Positions 8,502 through 17,362 of a DNA stretch of 64,000 bases are shown here, piece after piece. This stretch comes from BAIKAL-G1 sp943369525 (lineage in GTDB: Bacteria; Cyanobacteriota; Cyanobacteriia; PCC-6307; Cyanobiaceae): NCBI GenBank assembly GCA_943369525.1, contig CALRNL020000010.1:35304-99303 (forward strand), written 5' to 3'. The notes beneath the pieces are model-generated. The model was not told the origin of the DNA, ran no database searches, and worked only from the letters and a program-made list of their open reading frames with translations. Made by a program: the position numbers and the translations under genes. How positions within the stretch are numbered: position 1 is the stretch's first letter; each line of letters starts with the position of its first letter.

Positions 8502-9014
8502 ATGGGCCGAGTTCTCGTTCTCAATGCCTCCTATGAGCCCCTAAACATCACCACCTGGCGGCGCGCCTCGGTGATGGTGTTAAAGGGAAAAGCTGAAGGG
8601 CTGGAACACGAGAGGGGTCGCCAGTTGCGGCCCGATGTGCTGCTGCCAACGGTGATCCGCCTGCGCCAGTTCGTGCGGGTGCCCTTTCGGCCCCTGGCCC
8701 TCACCCGCCGCAACGTCTTCCACCGGGACGGCCACTGCTGCCAATACTGCGGCTACGAAGGCGAGCAGCTGTCGATCGACCACGTGATTCCCCGCAGCCG
8801 CGGCGGCCAGGATGTGTGGGAGAACGTGACTACGGCCTGCCTGCGCTGCAATGTGCGCAAGGGCAACCGCACGCCCCGGGAGGCGGAGATGCCCCTCAAT
8901 CGGGTGCCGCGCCGGCCCAGCAGCAGCCTGGCCTTCGAGGCCACCCGCCAGATGCGCGCCGGTCAGCATGCCGAGTGGGCCAAATATGTGATCGGCATTG
9001 AGCAGGTTGCTTAG
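8502..9014 (+). CDS. HNH endonuclease family protein
   Basis: A 170-residue protein starting MGRVLVLNASYEPLN, the usual N-terminus of a widespread cyanobacterial HNH family. The HNH/McrA zinc-finger nuclease core is visible as CCQYCGYEG (near 83-91), SIDHVIPRSRGG and ACLRCNVRKG, giving two CxxC pairs plus the DH metal site. An upstream in-frame ATG at 8478 would add eight residues, but the family start is the 8502 ATG. Its biological role is not established; it is a solitary gene, not linked to restriction genes here. Convergent with prfA. Confidence 0.9.
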   Translation: MGRVLVLNASYEPLNITTWRRASVMVLKGKAEGLEHERGRQLRPDVLLPTVIRLRQFVRVPFRPLALTRRNVFHRDGHCCQYCGYEGEQLSIDHVIPRSRGGQDVWENVTTACLRCNVRKGNRTPREAEMPLNRVPRRPSSSLAFEATRQMRAGQHAEWAKYVIGIEQVA

Positions 9015-9075
9015 CTAGGGATTGGGCTGGACTTGGCGTTAACGGGGCTTGGCTTGATCTGGGCTTGGCTTGGTT

Positions 9076-10170
9076 TCAGCCGCTCTGGTCCGCTAGGGCC
9101 TCCAGTTGCCGTTGCTGGTCGGCGGCAATGCAGGCGCCGATCACATCGGCCAGCTGGCCCTGCAACACCGGTTCCAGGGCGAAGTTGCGGCCGAGGCGGT
9201 GGTCGGTGCTGCGGTTGTCCTTGAAGTTGTAGGTGCGGATCTTTTCGCTGCGGTCGCCGCTGCCCACCTGGGCCCGGCGTTGGGAGCTTTCCTTGGCATT
9301 GGCTTCGGCCAGCTGGAGCTCGTAGAGCTTGGCCCGCAGGATTTCCATGGCCCGTTCGCGGTTCTGCAGCTGGGAGCGCTGCTGGGTGCAGAACACCCGG
9401 ATGCCGGTGGGTTTGTGCAGCAGGTCCACCGCCGTTTCCACCTTGTTGACGTTCTGGCCCCCGGCGCCGCCGGAGCGGGCGGTGCTGATCTCCAGGTCGC
9501 CCGGATCGATCTGCACCTCCACCGGATCGGCCTCGGGCATCACGGCCACCGTGGCCGTGGAGGTGTGCACCCGCCCCTGGGATTCGGTGGCCGGCACCCG
9601 CTGCACCCGGTGCACGCCGGCCTCATACTTGAGCTGGCTGTAAACTCCCGGCCCCTGGATCGCCAGGATCAGTTCCTTGTAGCCGCCCAGTTCGGCCTCC
9701 GAGGCACTCACCGGATCGACCCGCCAGCCGATGCTCTGGGCGTAGCGCTCATACATGCGGGCCAGGTCGCCGGCCCAGATGCTGGCCTCATCGCCGCCGG
9801 CCCCGGCCCGGATCTCCAGCATCACGCTGCGTTCGTCGCGGGGATCGGTGGGCAGCAGGGCCAAGGTGAGCCGTTTTTGGATCTGCTCGATCTGGACGGC
9901 CAGGCTGGCCAGCTCCTCCTGGGCCAGGCTTTCCATCTCCAGGTCGCCGCGGTGCTCCTTGAGCAGGCTGCGGGCCTCGAGCTGCTGCTGCTGCAGGTGT
10001 TGCAGCTGCTGGTAGTCGTTAACGAGCGGTTCGAGCTTGGCCCGCTCCCGGGCAATCGGTTCCAGCTGGCTGGGGTCCGCTGCCACCGAGGGATCGGCCA
10101 GTTGGCGCTCGAGGCTGGCAAACGTGCGGCAGGCCGTCTCCAGCCGTTCACTCAGAAAGGAGGGGTCCAT
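9076..10170 (-). CDS. prfA: Peptide chain release factor 1
   Basis: The 364-residue product is a class I release factor. The GGQ loop that triggers peptidyl-tRNA hydrolysis is at 237-239 (SGGAGGQNVNK), and the stop-codon-reading tripeptide PAT at 193-195 matches the PxT signature of RF1, which reads UAA and UAG. Length fits the family. It follows rpmE on the same strand but lies beyond a strong intrinsic terminator, so it probably has its own promoter or depends on read-through. Confidence 0.97.
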   Translation of the reverse strand: MDPSFLSERLETACRTFASLERQLADPSVAADPSQLEPIARERAKLEPLVNDYQQLQHLQQQQLEARSLLKEHRGDLEMESLAQEELASLAVQIEQIQKRLTLALLPTDPRDERSVMLEIRAGAGGDEASIWAGDLARMYERYAQSIGWRVDPVSASEAELGGYKELILAIQGPGVYSQLKYEAGVHRVQRVPATESQGRVHTSTATVAVMPEADPVEVQIDPGDLEISTARSGGAGGQNVNKVETAVDLLHKPTGIRVFCTQQRSQLQNRERAMEILRAKLYELQLAEANAKESSQRRAQVGSGDRSEKIRTYNFKDNRSTDHRLGRNFALEPVLQGQLADVIGACIAADQQRQLEALADQSG

Positions 10171-10211
10171 TGAGGGAGGCGTCCATGGCTTGGGGCCTGG
10201 GCAGGGACAGC

Positions 10212-10240
10212 AAAAAGCCGGATGCCCTGGAGCACCCGGC
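10212..10240 (-). terminator. Intrinsic terminator between rpmE and prfA
   Basis: On the minus strand a 9-bp stem (GCCGGGTGC with GCATCCGGC, one G-T pair) with a 6-nt loop is followed by five T. It probably marks the end of the ribosomal protein transcript. Confidence 0.92.
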
Positions 10241-10269
10241 GGGGAAAACGGGAACCTCTAGGTTCGACC

Positions 10270-10551
10270 TCAGGCTTCGGTGCTGGCGGCTTCGGGAGCC
10301 GTCTCTGCAGCCGCCTTTTCGGCCGCCGCCACGGCGCTGGGGCTGCCACCCATGCCGTACTTGCGCATGAAGCGGTCCACCCGACCCTCGGTGTCGAGGA
10401 TTTTCTGGGTACCGGTGTAGAAGGGGTGGTTGCCACTCCACACGTCGACGTGGAGCTCGGGCGATGTGGAGCCGGTGGTCATCACCACCTCCCCATTGCA
10501 GATCACCTTGGCATCGGGATACCAGGTGGGATGGATGTCGGGCTTGGCCAT
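10270..10551 (-). CDS. rpmE: 50S ribosomal protein L31
   Basis: A 93-residue product with the L31 core (KPDIHPTWY, SGNHPFYTG, GRVDRFMRKYG). Only one Cys is present, so it is the zinc-free (C-minus) type. An Ala/Glu-rich C-terminal tail of about 20 residues extends beyond the core. It lies 8 nt after rpsI and is the last gene before the terminator. Confidence 0.96.
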   Translation of the reverse strand: MAKPDIHPTWYPDAKVICNGEVVMTTGSTSPELHVDVWSGNHPFYTGTQKILDTEGRVDRFMRKYGMGGSPSAVAAAEKAAAETAPEAASTEA

Positions 10552-10559
10552 GGCGAAAA

Positions 10560-10967
10560 TCAGCGCTTGGAGAACTGGGGAGCCTTACGGGCTTTCTTCA
10601 GACCGTACTTACGACGCTCCTTGGCACGGGGATCGCGGCTGAGGTGGCCTTCGGTCTTGAGGGGCTTGCGGTTGTCCGGGGACAGGTCGCACAGGGCCCG
10701 GGCCGCACCCTGTTTGATCGCATCGGACTGGCCGGTGAGACCACCGCCGCGCACGTTGACCAGCAGGTCGTACTCGCTAGAGAGGCCCAGGGTCTGGAGG
10801 GGCGCCTTCACCGCCGCCAGGTAGGCGGGGTTGTAGTTGAGATAGTTGTCACCGGGGCGGCCATTGATGGTGATGGCGCCGGTGCCGGGAACCACCCGAA
10901 CGCGGGCCACGGAGGTCTTGCGACGACCCGTTCCCCAGTAGACGACGCGGTTGTTGGAGGTGCTCAT
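10560..10967 (-). CDS. rpsI: 30S ribosomal protein S9
   Basis: A 135-residue product with the S9 hallmarks: VVYWGTGRRKTSVARVR near the N-terminus, GGGLTGQSDAIK and the basic KKARKAPQFSKR tail, which reaches toward the decoding centre. Its ATG overlaps the rplM stop by 4 nt (ATGA), so translation is probably coupled to L13, the usual partner. Confidence 0.97.
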   Translation of the reverse strand: MSTSNNRVVYWGTGRRKTSVARVRVVPGTGAITINGRPGDNYLNYNPAYLAAVKAPLQTLGLSSEYDLLVNVRGGGLTGQSDAIKQGAARALCDLSPDNRKPLKTEGHLSRDPRAKERRKYGLKKARKAPQFSKR

Positions 10968-11416
10968 GATGCAGTGGTGGCGGGATCGAGCGCGAGAACC
11001 TTGGGTTGCTGGGCGCCGTGGGGATGCTCCAGACCCTTGTAGACCTTCAGCTTGCGGAACAGCTGGCGGCCCAGGGCGTTGTGGGGAAGCATGCCCTTGA
11101 TCGCCTTCTCAATGATCCGCTCGGGAAGGCGGGCCTGCAGGGCGGCAAAACTTTCGGTCTTCATGCCACCGGGACGACCGGAGTGGCGGCGATAGACCTT
11201 TTGGGTGGCCTTGTTGCCGCTCACCTTCACCTTTTCGGCGTTAACAATGATGACGAAGTCACCGGTGTCGAGGTGGGGGGCGTAATTGGGGTTGTTCTTG
11301 CCCCGAAGAACTTGGGCGACCTCACTGGCGAGGCGGCCCAGGGTCTGATTCTCAGCATCCACCAGAAACCACTGGCGGTCTTGAGCATCAATGTTGGGGA
11401 CGAGAGTCTTGTTCAT
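10964..11416 (-). CDS. rplM: 50S ribosomal protein L13
   Basis: A 150-residue product starting MNKTLVPNIDAQDRQWFLVDA with the L13 motifs DTGDFVIIVNAEK and KGMLPHNALGR. The frame is open upstream to 11590, but that translation is not L13-like and the ATG at 11416 gives the family N-terminus. About 250 nt separate it from truA, room for a promoter that I could not place. Confidence 0.97.
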   Translation of the reverse strand: MNKTLVPNIDAQDRQWFLVDAENQTLGRLASEVAQVLRGKNNPNYAPHLDTGDFVIIVNAEKVKVSGNKATQKVYRRHSGRPGGMKTESFAALQARLPERIIEKAIKGMLPHNALGRQLFRKLKVYKGLEHPHGAQQPKVLALDPATTAS

Positions 11417-11670
11417 CGCGCCGGCGGGCCGGATCGGGGTAGCGCGCCATCGGGGGAGATGGGGCTGGACAGGGAACGGCAGCTCACCTGGCGGGCAGGT
11501 GGCAGAAGCTCGTACAAACGACCTTACCTCTTCGGCGTCCCGGCCCCGGGGGGCTAGGGGCGGTCGAGATTGGGGCTCGATCGGCTGCACTGGGGGCCTT
11601 GATCGCTTGATCGGCCCTGGGTGGTGGGACTCTCCGTGGAACCGGACTGCCTTGGGGGCGGTGCCCGGGT

Positions 11671-12612
11671 TCAGGGCCCAGGCGCCTCGGCGGGGCCGGG
11701 GGTGCTGGACCCAGGAGATTCGCTTGACCCAAGCAAATACCGTGGTTGGCTAGCGTACCACGCGGCCTTTGGGAAGAGTGGTTCGGGGTAGCCGACCCGC
11801 AGCAGGCAGAGCCCCTGGGGCGGCGCGGCCTCCTTCACTTCCGAGCGGGCCTGGCTGCGCCAGCGGTGCTGAAACTCGGCCAGGCCCAGGCGCCCTTCGC
11901 CCACGGCCACCAGCTGGCCGACCAGCAGGCGCACCATGCCGTAGAGGAAGCCGCTGGCCTGGATCTCGGCCACCACCAGGTCGCCCTGGCGCTCCAGCTC
12001 CACCGCCTGGACCGTGGTGCGGCCATGGGCGCGGTTACTGCCGGCCCGCATGAAGGCGGAGAAGTCGTGCTCCCCCAGCAGGTCCTCCAGGGCCGCCGCC
12101 ATCCGGCCCTCGTCGAGCCGGCTTTGGTAGCGGTGCCAGCTCCAGGGGCTGAGGAACAGGTTGGGAATGGGGCCGTTGTAGAGGGTGTAGCGGTAGCGGC
12201 GATAGCGGGCGGAGAAGCAGGCGTGCCAACTGGCGGGCACCTCCCGGGCGGCCCGCACGCGGATGCTTGCGGGCAGGCGGCCATTGAGGGCGGGCGCCCA
12301 GCGCTGGGCCGGAATCGGACCGGCCACATCGAAATGGACCACCTGGCCAGCCGCATGGACGCCGCTGTCGGTGCGGCCGGCGGCCACGGCCGTGGCGGGC
12401 CGGTGGGGGTCGAGCTGGGCAATCGCCCCCTCCAGCGTCTCCTGGACGCTGGGGTGGTGGGGTTGGCGCTGCCAGCCGCAGTAGGCGCTGCCGTCGTATT
12501 GCAGGCAGATGGCCATACGGCGGGTGCCGGGGACCCCTACGCCCTGATCGGCGCTGGCGCTGGCCCCAGGGCGAGGGCTGGCTGGACTGGGCTGGGCGAG
12601 CGAGGGATCCAT
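11671..12612 (-). CDS. truA: tRNA pseudouridine synthase A
   Basis: TruA modifies uridines 38-40 of the tRNA anticodon arm. The catalytic Asp sits in GRTDSGVHA, with LQYDGSAYCGWQRQ at the start of the core and SFLYGMVR-like SGFLYGMVRLLVG later. The start is uncertain: the ATG at 12612 directly abuts the T-run of an intrinsic terminator, while the ATG at 12516 begins the recognisable core (MAICLQYDG). A terminator between rplQ and truA is atypical for co-transcription, so truA may be expressed by read-through or from its own promoter. The C-terminal 40 residues are extended and low complexity. Confidence 0.92.
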   Translation of the reverse strand: MDPSLAQPSPASPRPGASASADQGVGVPGTRRMAICLQYDGSAYCGWQRQPHHPSVQETLEGAIAQLDPHRPATAVAAGRTDSGVHAAGQVVHFDVAGPIPAQRWAPALNGRLPASIRVRAAREVPASWHACFSARYRRYRYTLYNGPIPNLFLSPWSWHRYQSRLDEGRMAAALEDLLGEHDFSAFMRAGSNRAHGRTTVQAVELERQGDLVVAEIQASGFLYGMVRLLVGQLVAVGEGRLGLAEFQHRWRSQARSEVKEAAPPQGLCLLRVGYPEPLFPKAAWYASQPRYLLGSSESPGSSTPGPAEAPGP

Positions 12613-12613
12613 G

Positions 12614-12646
12614 AAAAAGCCGCGATGGAGGTGAGTCCAGCGCGGC
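12614..12646 (-). terminator. Intrinsic terminator between rplQ and truA
   Basis: On the minus strand a 6-bp GCCGCG/CGCGGC stem with a 16-nt loop is followed by TTTTT. It separates the alpha-operon genes from truA-rplM-rpsI-rpmE. Confidence 0.75.
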
Positions 12647-12716
12647 ACAGGGGTTGGGGGAGAAACCGGGGGCCGCAGCCGCGGGGGAAGGGGGCCAGGT
12701 GGCGCCGGCCTGGCGC

Positions 12717-13067
12717 TCAGACCAGCTCGATGATCGCCATCTCGGCGTTGTCGCCCCGGCGGGGCACGGTGCGGATGATGCGGGTGTAGCCGCCGTTGCG
12801 ATCGCCGTAGCGCTCCTGGGCCTTGTCAAACAGGGCGTGCACCAGTTGCTTGTCGTAGATGTAGCCAATCGCCCGGCGGCGGGCGGCCAGGGTGCCATCC
12901 TTCGCCAGGGTGATCATGCGCTCAGTCTCATCACGCAGGGCCTTGGCCCGCGCCTTGGTGGTGGTGACGCGACCTTCGCGGATCAGCTGGGTGGCAAGAC
13001 CGCGCAGCAGGGCTTTGCGTTGGTCGGCGGGGCGTCCCAACATGGGGACTCGGCACTGGTGGCGCAT
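12717..13067 (-). CDS. rplQ: 50S ribosomal protein L17
   Basis: A 116-residue product beginning MRHQCRVPMLGRPADQRKA, with REGRVTTTKARAKALRDE and the C-terminal GGYTRIIR motif that define L17. It follows rpoA by 76 nt, the normal end of the alpha operon. Confidence 0.97.
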   Translation of the reverse strand: MRHQCRVPMLGRPADQRKALLRGLATQLIREGRVTTTKARAKALRDETERMITLAKDGTLAARRRAIGYIYDKQLVHALFDKAQERYGDRNGGYTRIIRTVPRRGDNAEMAIIELV

Positions 13068-13143
13068 GGGTCTGGGGCGAAAAAGCGATTCGGGCGGGGA
13101 GGGGGCTCAGCGCTGATCGGCAGGGAAAGCCGGGGCTGGGCGA

Positions 13144-14082
13144 TCAGGCGGTGGTGCGGCTCTGGGGCAGGGAAATGCCGATGCGCTCGAGGGCTTCGAT
13201 CACCTCGTCGGCAGACTTGGAGCCAAAGTTCTTGATCTCGAGCAGGTCTTCGTAACTGAAGCCCATCAGGTCGGAAACGGAATTCACCTGGGCCCGCTTG
13301 AGGCAGTTGTAGGCGCGCACCGACAGGTTGAGCTCCTCCAGGGGGATCTGGGCCTCCGCCGAAGGCTCGGGCTCCAGGCCGGGTTCGTCAGCCATGGTCA
13401 GGCTGGCGAGGGGCTGGAACAGGGCGATCAGCTGGTTGGCGGCCTGGGCCATGGCGTCGTCAGGGGTGACGGAGCCATCGGTTTGGATTTCCAGGCGCAG
13501 GCGCTCGCGGGCTGAGCCGCCTTCGCCCACGGCGGTCTCGTCCACCGTGTAGTTGACCCGACGCACGGGCATGAACACCGCATCGATCTGGAGCAGATCA
13601 ATGGCGCTGCTGTCCTCGTGGCGGCGATCCACGGGCCGGTAGCCGACGCCCCGCTCCACATGGACCTCCAATTCCAGGCCAAAGCCTTCGGCCACGGTGG
13701 CGATCGGCCGGTTGCCGTCGATCACCTGAACCTGGGAGGAGAACTGCAGATGGGAGGCGGTGACGGTGGCAGGACCGGTGACGACCAGCCGGCCGATCTC
13801 GAGCTCCCGGCTGCGGCTGTTAACGGCCACTTCCTTGCAGTTGAGCAGGATGTCGAGCACGTCCTCGCGCACCCCGGGCACGGTGGCGTATTCGTGGTTG
13901 ACGCCGGCAATGCGCACGGCCGTAATGGCGCTGCCCTCGAGGGAGCCCATCAGCACCCGCCGCAGGGAGTTGCCCAGGGTGATGGCCTGGCCCCGATCGA
14001 GCGGTCCGATCACGAACACGCCCGTTTGGGAACGGTCTTCGGCGATCTGGTGCTCGACCCGATCAATCTGATACTGCAGCAC
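13144..14082 (-). CDS. rpoA: RNA polymerase alpha subunit
   Basis: The 312-residue product has the alpha N-terminal dimerisation domain (GNSLRRVLMGSLEG) and the C-terminal DNA/activator-binding domain (LNLSVRAYNCLKRAQVNSV ... LLEIKNFGSKS). I set the start at the GTG codon at 14080-14082, giving VLQYQIDRVEHQ, which matches the usual cyanobacterial N-terminus and length. The frame is open further upstream, but that part is not alpha-like. It lies between rpsK and rplQ. Confidence 0.97.
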   Translation of the reverse strand: MLQYQIDRVEHQIAEDRSQTGVFVIGPLDRGQAITLGNSLRRVLMGSLEGSAITAVRIAGVNHEYATVPGVREDVLDILLNCKEVAVNSRSRELEIGRLVVTGPATVTASHLQFSSQVQVIDGNRPIATVAEGFGLELEVHVERGVGYRPVDRRHEDSSAIDLLQIDAVFMPVRRVNYTVDETAVGEGGSARERLRLEIQTDGSVTPDDAMAQAANQLIALFQPLASLTMADEPGLEPEPSAEAQIPLEELNLSVRAYNCLKRAQVNSVSDLMGFSYEDLLEIKNFGSKSADEVIEALERIGISLPQSRTTA

Positions 14083-14141
14083 GGTCTGAGGCTCAAAAGG
14101 AAAGGATTGGGCCCGCCTGGGGCCTGGGGCGCCGGTCTCGA

Positions 14142-14534
14142 TCAGACCCGGCGACGCTTGGCGCGGCGGCATCCGTTGTGGGGCAGCGGCGTGACATCCC
14201 GGATCAGGGTGATTTCCAGGCCGGCCACCTGCAGGGCGCGGATCGCCGTTTCACGGCCGGAGCCGGGGCCCCGCACCAGCACTTCGATCTGGCGCATGCC
14301 CTGCTCCAGGGCGCGACGGCCGGCGGCTTCCGCCGCCGTTTGGGCCGCGAAGGGGGTGCCCTTACGGGCCCCTTTGAAGCCACTGGCCCCGGCCGACGAC
14401 CAGGAGATCACCTCACCGGCCGTGTCGGTGATCGACACGATCGTGTTGTTGAAGGTGCTCTGGATGTGGGCGACACCGTTGGGCACGTTGCGCTTGGACT
14501 TCTTCGCGCCTGATTTTTTGGCTGGCTTGGCCAT
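14142..14534 (-). CDS. rpsK: 30S ribosomal protein S11
   Basis: A 130-residue product with VAHIQSTFNNTIVSITD, SSAGASGFKGARKGTPFAAQ and the C-terminal PHNGCRRAKRRRV, all S11 signatures. S11 contacts the platform of the 30S subunit and 23S rRNA. It sits 57 nt after rpsM. Confidence 0.98.
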   Translation of the reverse strand: MAKPAKKSGAKKSKRNVPNGVAHIQSTFNNTIVSITDTAGEVISWSSAGASGFKGARKGTPFAAQTAAEAAGRRALEQGMRQIEVLVRGPGSGRETAIRALQVAGLEITLIRDVTPLPHNGCRRAKRRRV

Positions 14535-14591
14535 GGACCTGGGGGTAGGGGAGACGGGAGAGGAGCCGCCGAGGGGGGCTCAGTGGGCGGC

Positions 14592-14957
14592 CTATTTCTT
14601 CTTGCCAGCCACGGTTTTGCGGGCACCTCGACGGGTGCGGGCATTGGTACGGGTGCGTTGGCCCCGAACCGGCAGGCCGGCCCGATGGCGGCGACCGCGG
14701 ACGCAGCCGATGTCCTGGAGGCGCTTGAGGGCCATGCCCTCCTGGCGGCGCAGGTCGCCTTCCAGGGTGAAGCTTTCCACGGCGGCGCGCAGTTTCTGCA
14801 CGTCGGCATCGTCCAGATCCTTGACCCGGATGTCCGGGTTCACGCCTGATTTGGCAATGATTTTCTGGGCCCGGGTCAACCCGATGCCATACACGTAGGT
14901 GAGAGCAATCTCGATCCTCTTGTCACGAGGAATGTCGACACCGGCGATCCGAGCCAC
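14592..14957 (-). CDS. rpsM: 30S ribosomal protein S13
   Basis: A 121-residue product with VARIAGVDIPRDKRIEIAL at the N-terminus and RTRTNARTRRG near the basic C-terminus. The start is GTG at 14957; the frame is open upstream but not S13-like. Directly before the GTG is a run of six T residues, and further up a strong hairpin, a possible leader structure. Confidence 0.97.
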   Translation of the reverse strand: MARIAGVDIPRDKRIEIALTYVYGIGLTRAQKIIAKSGVNPDIRVKDLDDADVQKLRAAVESFTLEGDLRRQEGMALKRLQDIGCVRGRRHRAGLPVRGQRTRTNARTRRGARKTVAGKKK

Positions 14958-15184
14958 GAAAAAACGATCAGTTGGGCAGTTGGGGCCCAACCGAAGCCGG
15001 TTGGGCGGGGGGTGGGTTCAGCTCAGGGGCCCGATTGGGTTCGGGCTTGAGTGGACCGTGGAGCGGGGCCTGTAGGGACAGGACCGGAACCCAGGTTGGC
15101 TGGAGCCGACCTGGGGAGCCTGGGGCTGCCGATTAGGCAGCGATCCAGACCATTGGATGGAACGACAAGGGGCCCAGGGTTGGA
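14958..15184 (-). other. Leader/spacer between rpmJ and rpsM
   Basis: A 227-nt gap within an otherwise compact cluster. On the minus strand a 7-bp hairpin (CCCAACC/GGTTGGG, 14988-15007) is followed, about 25 nt later, by six T residues abutting the rpsM start. A second GTTGGG-type repeat could pair alternatively. This is a candidate autoregulatory leader; no gene is visible. Confidence 0.35.
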
Positions 15185-15298
15185 TTAACCCTGGCGTTGC
15201 TTGTGCTTGGGGTTGGTGCAGATCACCATCACCCGACCATGGCGGCGGATCACCCGGCACTTGTCGCACATCTTCTTGACCGAGGCACGCACCTTCAT
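15185..15298 (-). CDS. rpmJ: 50S ribosomal protein L36
   Basis: A 37-residue product, MKVRASVKKMCDKC followed by VIRRHGRVMVIC and KHKQRQG. The C-x2-C ... C ... H zinc-binding pattern is intact. Length and composition are exactly those of L36. It lies 45 nt after adk. The infA gene, present between these two in some bacteria, is absent. Confidence 0.97.
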   Translation of the reverse strand: MKVRASVKKMCDKCRVIRRHGRVMVICTNPKHKQRQG

Positions 15299-15343
15299 GG
15301 GTGAGGGCTCTCCAATTTCCAAACGACGACCCTACCACACGGG

Positions 15344-15895
15344 TCAACGGGTCAGCTCCAAGATCCGAGCTGCAATGGCCTCGACGCTGCCGGAGGCCTC
15401 GACCGGTTCCAGCAGTTGGCGCTGGCGGTAGTAGCTGATCAGGGGCTCGGTTTGCTCCCGGTACACCTCCAGCCGGTGGCGGATCACCGCCTCGTTGTCG
15501 TCGGCCCGGCCCCGCCCTAGCAGGCGCTGGATCAGCAGGTCGTCGTCGAGCTCCATCAGCACCACCAGTTCGATCTGCTGGGCCAGCTCCTCGAGGAGCG
15601 CGTTGAGGGCTTCGGCCTGAACCAGGTTGCGGGGGAAGCCATCAAGCAGCCAGCCACCGCTATGGCCCTCCAGACGGCTGCGCACGATCGCCAGCACCAG
15701 GCCATCGCTGACCAGCTCGCCCCGGGCCATCACCGCCTCCGCCTCGCGGCCCAGCTCCGTGGCCGCGGCCACCTCAGCCCGCAGTAGGTCGCCGGTGGAG
15801 AGGTGCAGCAGGCCACCGCTGGCGGCCAGGCGCTCGGCCTGGGTGCCCTTGCCGGCGCCGGGGGGGCCAAGGAAGAGAAGGCGTTGTTTCATCAA
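15344..15895 (-). CDS. adk: Adenylate kinase
   Basis: The 183-residue product catalyses ATP + AMP to 2 ADP. The P-loop GPPGAGKGTQAERLA is near residue 10, LSTGDLLR binds AMP, and DGFPRN and GRGRADDN follow. The length indicates the short form with a reduced LID domain, common in cyanobacteria. It follows secY in the spc cluster. Confidence 0.97.
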   Translation of the reverse strand: MMKQRLLFLGPPGAGKGTQAERLAASGGLLHLSTGDLLRAEVAAATELGREAEAVMARGELVSDGLVLAIVRSRLEGHSGGWLLDGFPRNLVQAEALNALLEELAQQIELVVLMELDDDLLIQRLLGRGRADDNEAVIRHRLEVYREQTEPLISYYRQRQLLEPVEASGSVEAIAARILELTR

Positions 15896-15995
15896 GGGCG
15901 TGCGAAGGGACGGGGGAGAGCCAGGCCGGGATGGCTCAGGAGCCCAGGCTCAGGCCCGGGAGCGGTTTCAAGGGCGGATCGGGGCGCTGGCCGGC

Positions 15996-17315
15996 TCACT
16001 GCCGCACCATGCCCTCGTAGCGCTGGGAAATCACGTAGGTCTGGACCTGTTTGGCGGTGTCAATTGCCACGCCCACCAGGATCAGCAGGGAGGTGGCCCC
16101 CAGGCCTTGGAAGGTTTTCACCTGGGTGGCCGATTCCACCGCCGAGGGGATGATCGCCACCGCCCCAAGGAACAGGCCCCCCAGCAGGGTGAGTCGGTTC
16201 TGGACCTTGGCCAGATAGAGGGCCGTGGCCGAACCGGGTCGAACCCCAGGCACGGCGACGCCGGAGCGCTTCAGGTTCGTGGCGATGTCGATCGGGTTCA
16301 CCGCCAGGCTGGCGTAGAAGAAGGAAAAGCCGCAGATCAGGCCAAAGAAGAGCAGGGCATAGAGCCAGGGGGTGCTGCTGTTGGGGCTCAGGTAGCCCGC
16401 CGCCTTGATCAGCCAGGGGGCCTTGGTCATGTTGGCGACCGTCAGCGGCAGGAACACCACCGCCGAGGCAAAGATGATCGGCATCACTCCGCCGGCGTTG
16501 AGCTTGAGCGGCAGGTAGCTCTGGCGGGCGGCCAGCAGGTTGGCCCCCCCCACCTGGCGCTTGGCGCTCACGATCGGGATGCGGCGGTTGCCCTCCTGCA
16601 CAAAAATGATGCCCACAATCGTGGCCAGGAACACCAGCACCAGCACGACAATGCCGCCCACGGTGCTGCGGTCCCCGGTCTGGGCCAGTTCGATCGTGGA
16701 GCCCAGGGCCTGGGGCAGGGTGGCCACGATGTTGACGAAGATCACCAGGGAGGCCCCCTGGCCGATCCCCCTCTCGGTGATCACCTCACTGATCCACATC
16801 ACCACCATTGAGCCCGTCACCAGGGCCAGGGAGGTCTGCACCACAAACACCAGGTCGGTGGTGCCGGCGGAGGCATAGGGCCGCAGGATCAGGGCGAACA
16901 CGATGCTTTGCAGCAGGCCCCAGCCCAGGGCCACATAGCGGGTGATCTGGGCGATCTTGCGCCGTCCGGCCTCGCCCTCATTCTTTTGGAGGTCCTCCAG
17001 CTGGGGCAGGGCGGCCGTGAGCAGCTGCAGGATGATCGAGGCGTTGATGAAGGGCAGGATGCCCAGGCCAAACACCCCCAGGGTGGAGATGCCGCCGCCG
17101 GTGAAGATGTCGAGGAAGCCAATCAATTGGCCGCCCTTGGCGATGAAGTCCTGGAAGGCGAGGCGATCGATGCCTGGCACGGGGATGTAGATCCCCAGGC
17201 GCACCAGCAGCAGCAGCCCCAGGGTGACCAGCACCCGGTCGCGCAGCCCCTTGGCCTGGATCAGCTGGCTGATGATTTCCCCAGCACTGGGATTTCTGCC
17301 CCGGCTTACGAGCAT
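15996..17315 (-). CDS. secY: Protein translocase subunit SecY
   Basis: The 439-residue polytopic protein forms the channel of the SecYEG translocon in plasma and thylakoid membranes. About ten hydrophobic spans are visible, with the conserved N-terminal RVLVTLGLLLLVRLGIYIPVPG and the cytoplasmic loop VNPIDIATNLKRSG. It is preceded by a strong intrinsic terminator only 48 nt upstream, so its expression may be uncoupled from the ribosomal genes before it. Confidence 0.97.
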   Translation of the reverse strand: MLVSRGRNPSAGEIISQLIQAKGLRDRVLVTLGLLLLVRLGIYIPVPGIDRLAFQDFIAKGGQLIGFLDIFTGGGISTLGVFGLGILPFINASIILQLLTAALPQLEDLQKNEGEAGRRKIAQITRYVALGWGLLQSIVFALILRPYASAGTTDLVFVVQTSLALVTGSMVVMWISEVITERGIGQGASLVIFVNIVATLPQALGSTIELAQTGDRSTVGGIVVLVLVFLATIVGIIFVQEGNRRIPIVSAKRQVGGANLLAARQSYLPLKLNAGGVMPIIFASAVVFLPLTVANMTKAPWLIKAAGYLSPNSSTPWLYALLFFGLICGFSFFYASLAVNPIDIATNLKRSGVAVPGVRPGSATALYLAKVQNRLTLLGGLFLGAVAIIPSAVESATQVKTFQGLGATSLLILVGVAIDTAKQVQTYVISQRYEGMVRQ

Positions 17316-17362
17316 GGTGACGACAAGGGGTGGGGAAGGGGAAGGGAGTAGGGGCGGAGCCG

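Noticed and set aside
11417..11590. Upstream extension of rplM
   Set aside because: The translation is Pro/Arg-rich noise; L13 proteins begin at the MNKT start.
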